In this document: in pieces, positions 60,019 through 64,000 of the stretch
Layout: each line of letters opens with the position of its first letter
How positions within the stretch are numbered: position 1 is the first letter of the stretch
NCBI RefSeq assembly: GCF_035207705.1
Contig: NZ_CP128187.1
Coordinates: 806,001 to 870,000, forward strand
DNA length: 64,000 nt
Direction of reading: 5' to 3'
From: Maribacter sp. BPC-D8
GTDB taxonomy: Bacteria; Bacteroidota; Bacteroidia; Flavobacteriales; Flavobacteriaceae
The notes under the pieces: model-generated
Told to the model about the DNA's origin: nothing
The model's input: only the letters and a program-made list of their open reading frames with translations
Database searches by the model: none
Translations under genes and position numbers: made by a program

Positions 60019-60828
60019 ATGGAAAACACACAAGTATGGATTGACAAAGGAATTGGAATGGCAATGGAATATGGACCAAAGGTTCTGATGGCCATTTTAA
60101 TATATATAATCGGTTCTTGGGTTATTAAAAAATTGATTGGTGTAGCAAATAAAGGCATGACCAAGCAAGAGTACGATGAGTCTTTAAAGAAATTTTTGCT
60201 GAATTTAGCGAAATGGGCACTTACAATATTTTTAATCATTACTGTTATTTCAACATTAGGTGTTGAAACTACAAGTTTTGCAGCAGTTATCGCAGCAGCT
60301 GGTTTGGCAATAGGTCTTGCATTGCAAGGTTCTCTTTCAAATTTCGCAGGTGGTGTTTTACTTATCATATTCAAGCCTTATAAAATTGGAGATTTAATAG
60401 AAGCACAAGGTGTTCTGGGTAATGTAAAAGAAATCGAGATTTTTACAACTAAGTTGGTAACACCAGAAAATAAGTTAGCAATTGTTCCTAATGGTGCAAT
60501 GGCAAATGGTAACATAATAAATTATACTGCAGAAGGTAAAATAAGAGTTGACACAACGGTAGGTGTAGCTTATGATTCTGATTTGCAAAAAACAAAAGAT
60601 GTGTTATTGGCAATGTTAAAGGCAAACCCTTTGGTATTACAAGATCCAGCTCCTTCAGTAAATGTTTCTGAATTGGCAGATAGTTCTGTAAATCTTGCAG
60701 TTCGTCCTTTCTGTAAGCCAGAAGATTTTTGGGATGTTTATTTTGCAACCATTGAAGGTACTAAGAAAGCATTGGATACTGCAGGTATTGAAATTCCTTA
60801 CCCGCACGAAGTTCAAATCAATAAATAA
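60019..60828 (+). CDS. MscS-family small-conductance mechanosensitive channel
   Basis: Protein of 269 residues, similar to E. coli MscS (286). Three TM helices lie at about 20-38, 62-85 and 88-110; the pore helix is AAAGLAIGLALQGSLSNFAG with the GxAxGxAxQ pattern, followed by GGVLLIIFKPYKIGDLIE. The beta domain has EIEIFTTKLVTPENKLAIVP NG-type sequence with a C-terminal alpha/beta part ending IEIPYPHEVQINK. It releases osmolytes on hypo-osmotic shock. It is monocistronic and convergent with a second MscS-family gene. Confidence 0.92.
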   Translation: MENTQVWIDKGIGMAMEYGPKVLMAILIYIIGSWVIKKLIGVANKGMTKQEYDESLKKFLLNLAKWALTIFLIITVISTLGVETTSFAAVIAAAGLAIGLALQGSLSNFAGGVLLIIFKPYKIGDLIEAQGVLGNVKEIEIFTTKLVTPENKLAIVPNGAMANGNIINYTAEGKIRVDTTVGVAYDSDLQKTKDVLLAMLKANPLVLQDPAPSVNVSELADSSVNLAVRPFCKPEDFWDVYFATIEGTKKALDTAGIEIPYPHEVQINK

Positions 60829-60850
60829 TATTTAGTCTAGTTAGTTAGTA

Positions 60851-60882
60851 AAAAGCCCGTTGAACTTGCTCAACGGGCTTTT
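60851..60882. terminator. Bidirectional terminator between the two MscS genes
   Basis: AAAAGCCCGTTGA (60851-60863) and TCAACGGGCTTTT (60870-60882) form a 13-bp stem around ACTTGC. Runs of A and T flank both sides. Confidence 0.9.
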
Positions 60883-60978
60883 AATTTTACTCGATAATCG
60901 AGATTTATATGCTCAGACGCTTACCTTGAAAATAAAAGGTAGATTTTATCAACACTAAGTGGCTTGCTTCAAGTTTTG

Positions 60979-61860
60979 TTATTCTCTTGCAATTTGTAGA
61001 TTGTTTTTTCCAAAGTCCAATGTTCTAATTGGGAACGGAATATTGATATCACGCTCATCAAAATGTTTCTTAATGATTTTGATGGCTTTATGTCTTGCAG
61101 CTTGCTCCTGTTTAACATTGATGCAGTCTGTCCAAAAACGTACCATAAAATTAATAGAGCTATCTCCAAATTCGGTAAAAAAGAATTCTACCGATTCATC
61201 ATTATTCTGCTTAAAATTATCCGTTAAGATTTTCACTGTCAAATCTTCTACCATTTGTAAATCACTTTCATAGCCAACACCACAGTTTACAAAAATTCTA
61301 TTTCTATTATTCATAGAATAATTCGTGAAAGAACCTTCAATAAATTTAGAGTTAGGGATAACTACCACATTGTTATCTGGTTTTTTAAGGATGATGTTTC
61401 TTAAACTAATTTCCGTTACAAAACCCGATACACCGTCCGCAGAAATAAAATCGTTGATTTTAAGCTGTGGCATAAAAGAAAGTATGAGTCCGCCAAAAGT
61501 ATTGCTAAGAGTTCCTTGCAGTGCTAAACCAATTGCCAGACCAACAACACCTGCACCAGCTAATATGCTAGTCAAAACCTTGTCAAGGTCTAAAACACCT
61601 AATGCTATAAAAAAGCCGATTAAGATTATAGCAACAAATACCACTTTGGCTATTATTTCTTGAATAGAGACTTGCGATATTTTTCTAAGAATGGTTCGTT
61701 TAAGAATTTTACGTATTCCTCTTGCCAAGAAGTAAAATAAGAACATCACCAAAACTGCCATGGCTAAATTTGGTAATTTTAAGATAATTGATTCTAACCA
61801 ACCGTCTAATTTATCCCATAAATTACTTACTGATTTTTCAACTGAGAAATTTATTTGCAT
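60979..61860 (-). CDS. MscS-family mechanosensitive channel, second type
   Basis: Protein of 293 residues. An N-terminal amphipathic segment precedes TM helices at about 32-50, 66-88 and 95-115. The pore region is LAGAGVVGLAIGLALQGTLS followed by NTFGGLILSFMPQLKINDFI. The soluble part has ILKKPDNNVVVIPNSKFIEG and ends with HFDERDINIPFPIRTLDFG. It differs clearly from the neighbour (60019) in the N-terminus and pore, so the two are probably not a recent duplication. It follows purB on the minus strand. Confidence 0.92.
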   Translation of the reverse strand: MQINFSVEKSVSNLWDKLDGWLESIILKLPNLAMAVLVMFLFYFLARGIRKILKRTILRKISQVSIQEIIAKVVFVAIILIGFFIALGVLDLDKVLTSILAGAGVVGLAIGLALQGTLSNTFGGLILSFMPQLKINDFISADGVSGFVTEISLRNIILKKPDNNVVVIPNSKFIEGSFTNYSMNNRNRIFVNCGVGYESDLQMVEDLTVKILTDNFKQNNDESVEFFFTEFGDSSINFMVRFWTDCINVKQEQAARHKAIKIIKKHFDERDINIPFPIRTLDFGKNNLQIARE

Positions 61861-61917
61861 ACGTTTTTAGTTTGGGTTCAATCGAAATATATACGATTTA
61901 AGCCACAATCTAAAATG

Positions 61918-61942
61918 CATATCGCCCGAAACGGGCGATATG
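61918..61942 (-). terminator. Perfect hairpin after purB, weak terminator
   Basis: CATATCGCCCG (61918-61928) and CGGGCGATATG (61932-61942) form a perfect 11-bp stem around AAA. The minus-strand continuation is CATTTTAG, a poor U-tract, so termination may be partial and the second MscS gene may receive purB read-through. Confidence 0.55.
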
Positions 61943-61985
61943 ATGTATATGAACAAAAGAAAAGTTTTAATGCATTAAAACAACT

Positions 61986-63329
61986 CTAAATACCAGTGTA
62001 GTTACTAGGTGATATTTGTTTCAGCTCTTTTTTGATTTCATCAGATACTTCTAAGGTATCTATGAAGTTTGCGATAGAATCTTTGTTGATTTTTTCGTTG
62101 GTACGCGTAAGTCCTTTTAAAGCTTCATATGGGTTAGGGTAGCTTTCGCGTCTCAATATAGTTTGTATAGCTTCTGCTACAACAGCCCAGTTATTCTCTA
62201 AATCTTGCTCAAACTTCACTCTGTTTAAAAGCAGTTTGTTCAATCCTTTTAAAGTAGATTGAAAAGCAATAATAGTATGGGCAAATGGTACACCAACATT
62301 TCTTAGAACCGTACTATCGGTTAAATCCCTTTGTAATCTCGATACTGGTAATTTAGCCGACAAGTGCTCAAAAATAGCGTTTGCTATACCAAGGTTACCT
62401 TCAGAATTTTCAAAATCGATAGGATTTACTTTGTGTGGCATAGCCGATGATCCAACTTCGCCAGCTTTTATTTTTTGTTTGAAATAATCCATAGACACAT
62501 ATGTCCAGAAATCGCGATCAAGATCTAAAACAATGGTATTGATGCGTTTAAGTCCGTCAAATAAGGCAGCCAAGTGATCGTAATGTTCTATTTGAGTAGT
62601 AGGGAACGAATGTTGAAGACCTAATTTTTCTTGTACGAATTCTTGACCAAAAGCTCTCCAATCTATCGAAGGGTAGGCGACTAAATGGGCATTAAAATTA
62701 CCAGTAGCTCCACCAAATTTTGCAGCACTTGGTATATCGTTCAATAAATTAAATTGCTCTTTTAAACGAACGACAAAAACCATAATTTCTTTACCTAAAC
62801 GAGTAGGCGAAGCTGGCTGACCATGTGTTCTTGCCAACATTGGTATGTCTGCCCATTCTAAAGTCAATACATCTAATTTTTCAAGTAACTCAAAATATTG
62901 AGGTACATATACCTCGTTCATTGCATCTTTAATAGAAAGCGGAATAGCTGTATTATTGATGTCTTGAGAAGTTAATCCGAAATGGATAAACTCTTTATAT
63001 TGCGATAAATTTAAAGCATCGAAAGCCTTTTTAATAAAGTATTCAACTGCCTTAACATCATGATTGGTTGTTCTCTCTATCTCTTTAATTTCTTCGGCGT
63101 CTTCAGTAGAAAAATCAAGGTAAATTTTTCTAAGGGTATCAAATTTTGACGTATCAAATGAAGAAAGTTGTGGTAAAGGAATTTCACAAAGTGCAATAAA
63201 GTACTCTATTTCTACTCTAACTCTATATTTTATTAGTGCTTCTTCAGAAAAGTAAGCAGATAAAGATTTGGTTTTAGAGCTATAACGACCGTCAATAGGT
63301 GAAATGGCATTTAGTGCATTAAGAGACAT
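61986..63329 (-). CDS. purB: Adenylosuccinate lyase
   Basis: Acts twice in purine synthesis: SAICAR to AICAR and adenylosuccinate to AMP, releasing fumarate. The 447-residue protein has ISPIDGRYSSKTKSLSAYFS at the N-terminus, ERTTNHDVKAVEYFIK, FGLTSQDINNTAIPL, MLARTHGQPASPTRLGKE with the active-site His, and the superfamily signature GEVGSSAMPHKVNPIDFENS with the flexible-loop Ser. The form is that of E. coli PurB (456 residues). A TATATTTG box lies 25 bp upstream. Confidence 0.96.
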   Translation of the reverse strand: MSLNALNAISPIDGRYSSKTKSLSAYFSEEALIKYRVRVEIEYFIALCEIPLPQLSSFDTSKFDTLRKIYLDFSTEDAEEIKEIERTTNHDVKAVEYFIKKAFDALNLSQYKEFIHFGLTSQDINNTAIPLSIKDAMNEVYVPQYFELLEKLDVLTLEWADIPMLARTHGQPASPTRLGKEIMVFVVRLKEQFNLLNDIPSAAKFGGATGNFNAHLVAYPSIDWRAFGQEFVQEKLGLQHSFPTTQIEHYDHLAALFDGLKRINTIVLDLDRDFWTYVSMDYFKQKIKAGEVGSSAMPHKVNPIDFENSEGNLGIANAIFEHLSAKLPVSRLQRDLTDSTVLRNVGVPFAHTIIAFQSTLKGLNKLLLNRVKFEQDLENNWAVVAEAIQTILRRESYPNPYEALKGLTRTNEKINKDSIANFIDTLEVSDEIKKELKQISPSNYTGI

Positions 63330-63354
63330 AATGATTGGTTAAATTAATAAGGGG

Positions 63355-63362
63355 CAAATATA
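63355..63362 (-). promoter_or_regulatory. -7 box of purB
   Basis: The minus strand reads TATATTTG followed by CCCC, a perfect TAnnTTTG 25 bp before the purB ATG. The -33 TTG is not at the 19-base position. Confidence 0.5.
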
Positions 63363-63454
63363 CCTAATCGTATCAAAGTTTAAAACCATAAATGCTTTAA
63401 GTTATGGTCAATTACAATGATTTAATGAACAATTATCGAAGCTCCTTAAATGCA

Positions 63455-64000
63455 CTACTTTTTTTCTAGAACTTTTAAGGTCATTCTTGCTCTAGCTTTG
63501 TATGCAGCACTGCTGCTCTCGTAGTTTTGTTTAAGTATTTGTTGTAATTCTGGATGTATCCATTTTATTCTTCTACCTATTAGTAAAAGGGTTGTCATTG
63601 AATATGCTTTTGGGGCAACTTTATAATCACCGATCAGCCAATCAAAAGCAGCTTCGGTAATGGTTTTCAAATGATTTGTAGTTAAATTTTGCTTTGGCTT
63701 TTCTGACTTTTTTGAAAATTCGTTTATCACCAACAACTGACAAATTTTTGAAGCTGGGCGAACAGAAGATTCTAGTGAAATATGTTTTAACGATTCTGTA
63801 AATACATCGATGTTCGTTATGATTGGGATTAGATTAATTTTTGCAATACTTTCTAAAACCCAACCCGCTTTGCATGATATGGGGTCTGCATCTTCTTTGG
63901 TTATTTCAATGAGAATAGGAATTAAATGAAGATTATCTTCAATTTTAGACGCCATTTTAATACGATTTTCTCTTGAAGCATTTACATAATTCAATGCTTC
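63455..64000 (-). CDS. Helical-repeat protein upstream of purB, 5' end outside window
   Basis: The frame is open to the last base of the window (upstream codons read Glu-Ala-Leu before NYVNASRENRIKMASKI), and the only start inside is a TTG at 63994, so the true start probably lies beyond. The visible 181 codons are helical, with an ARM/HEAT-like pattern (IPILIEITKEDADPISCKAG, LLIGRRIKWIHPELQQILKQ). Such proteins are commonly encoded just upstream of purB in Flavobacteriia; function is unknown. A 125-bp gap to purB contains a candidate purB promoter. Confidence 0.7.
   Translation of the reverse strand, partial: EALNYVNASRENRIKMASKIEDNLHLIPILIEITKEDADPISCKAGWVLESIAKINLIPIITNIDVFTESLKHISLESSVRPASKICQLLVINEFSKKSEKPKQNLTTNHLKTITEAAFDWLIGDYKVAPKAYSMTTLLLIGRRIKWIHPELQQILKQNYESSSAAYKARARMTLKVLEKK

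Noticed and set aside
1..64000. tRNA, rRNA, CRISPR array, IS element or prophage
   Set aside because: No cloverleaf-like segments, regularly spaced repeats, transposase or phage genes were seen in any intergenic stretch.

Overview
The window is about 64 kb of AT-rich, gene-dense chromosome from a member of the Bacteroidota, most likely a marine Flavobacteriaceae. The signs are a secreted protein with a type IX secretion sorting domain, SPII lipoproteins of Bacteroidota type, promoters with the TAnnTTTG -7 box (TTG-N19-TATATTTG before rpmH), few Shine-Dalgarno sites, DUF4252, DUF4199 and DUF3124 proteins, the alternative GlmU-like protein, and a 950-residue CarB. Genus cannot be fixed from the sequence. 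I see no rRNA, tRNA, IS element, prophage or CRISPR array. Almost everything is chromosomal housekeeping, with a few less ordinary accessory pairs.

Layout. 1-372: N-terminus of a PLP-dependent decarboxylase, cut by the window edge. 475-6524: a minus-strand fatty-acid beta-oxidation operon marR-fadN-fadA-fadE. It has the same gene order as Bacillus fadNAE, and a 48-bp perfect palindrome overlaps its promoter. 6842-8614: an acyl-CoA synthetase that can feed it. 8869-11466: a large T9SS cargo protein. 11545-15264: purL. 15540-17740: an HxlR regulator and an exported M20 amidohydrolase. 17820-20214: an rRNA methyltransferase and a Ycf48-like lipoprotein. 20215-21727: an ECF sigma module with a membrane protein and a small exported protein. 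22539-27652: an ABC exporter, phosphohexomutase, glycosyltransferase and DUF4199 protein. 27835-33551: L31, GlmU-like protein, MtaB, a small GNAT, a hydrolase, a lytic transglycosylase and a TPR-like membrane protein. 33804-36913: rpmH (too short for usual ORF length cut-offs) and carB. 36962-38572: a second acyl-CoA ligase.

38797-41331 is the least ordinary pair: a membrane-anchored protein with kinase-like GDWDRH and DRDNAF motifs, followed 39 bp later by an HD-PycTM protein whose HD dyad reads Ile-His. A small GIY-YIG-like gene and a DUF3124 lipoprotein follow. 42283-46155 holds the oxidative pentose phosphate pathway as a divergon (gnd minus; zwf-pgl plus). 46136-48451 carries a thioesterase, a small membrane protein and rmuC.

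48563-53812 is a vitamin B12 locus. A btuF-btuC-btuD-like ABC importer is transcribed leftward, and a cobalamin riboswitch plus btuB-like TonB receptor rightward. The ATPase has no ordinary start codon where its conserved N-terminus begins. 53872-56886: two tandem S41 peptidase lipoproteins. 57108-59855: a second ECF module (sigma, one-TM anti-sigma-like protein, three DUF4252-type proteins) with an ECF-style TGTAAC-N16-CGTC promoter. 60019-61860: two convergent MscS-family channels. 61986-64000: purB and a partial helical-repeat protein.

The best candidates for undescribed biology are the kinase-like/HD-PycTM pair, the 48-bp MarR operator, the ECF-DUF4252 module, and the start-less BtuD-like ATPase. 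Assignments rest on motifs, length and context only; no database search was run.
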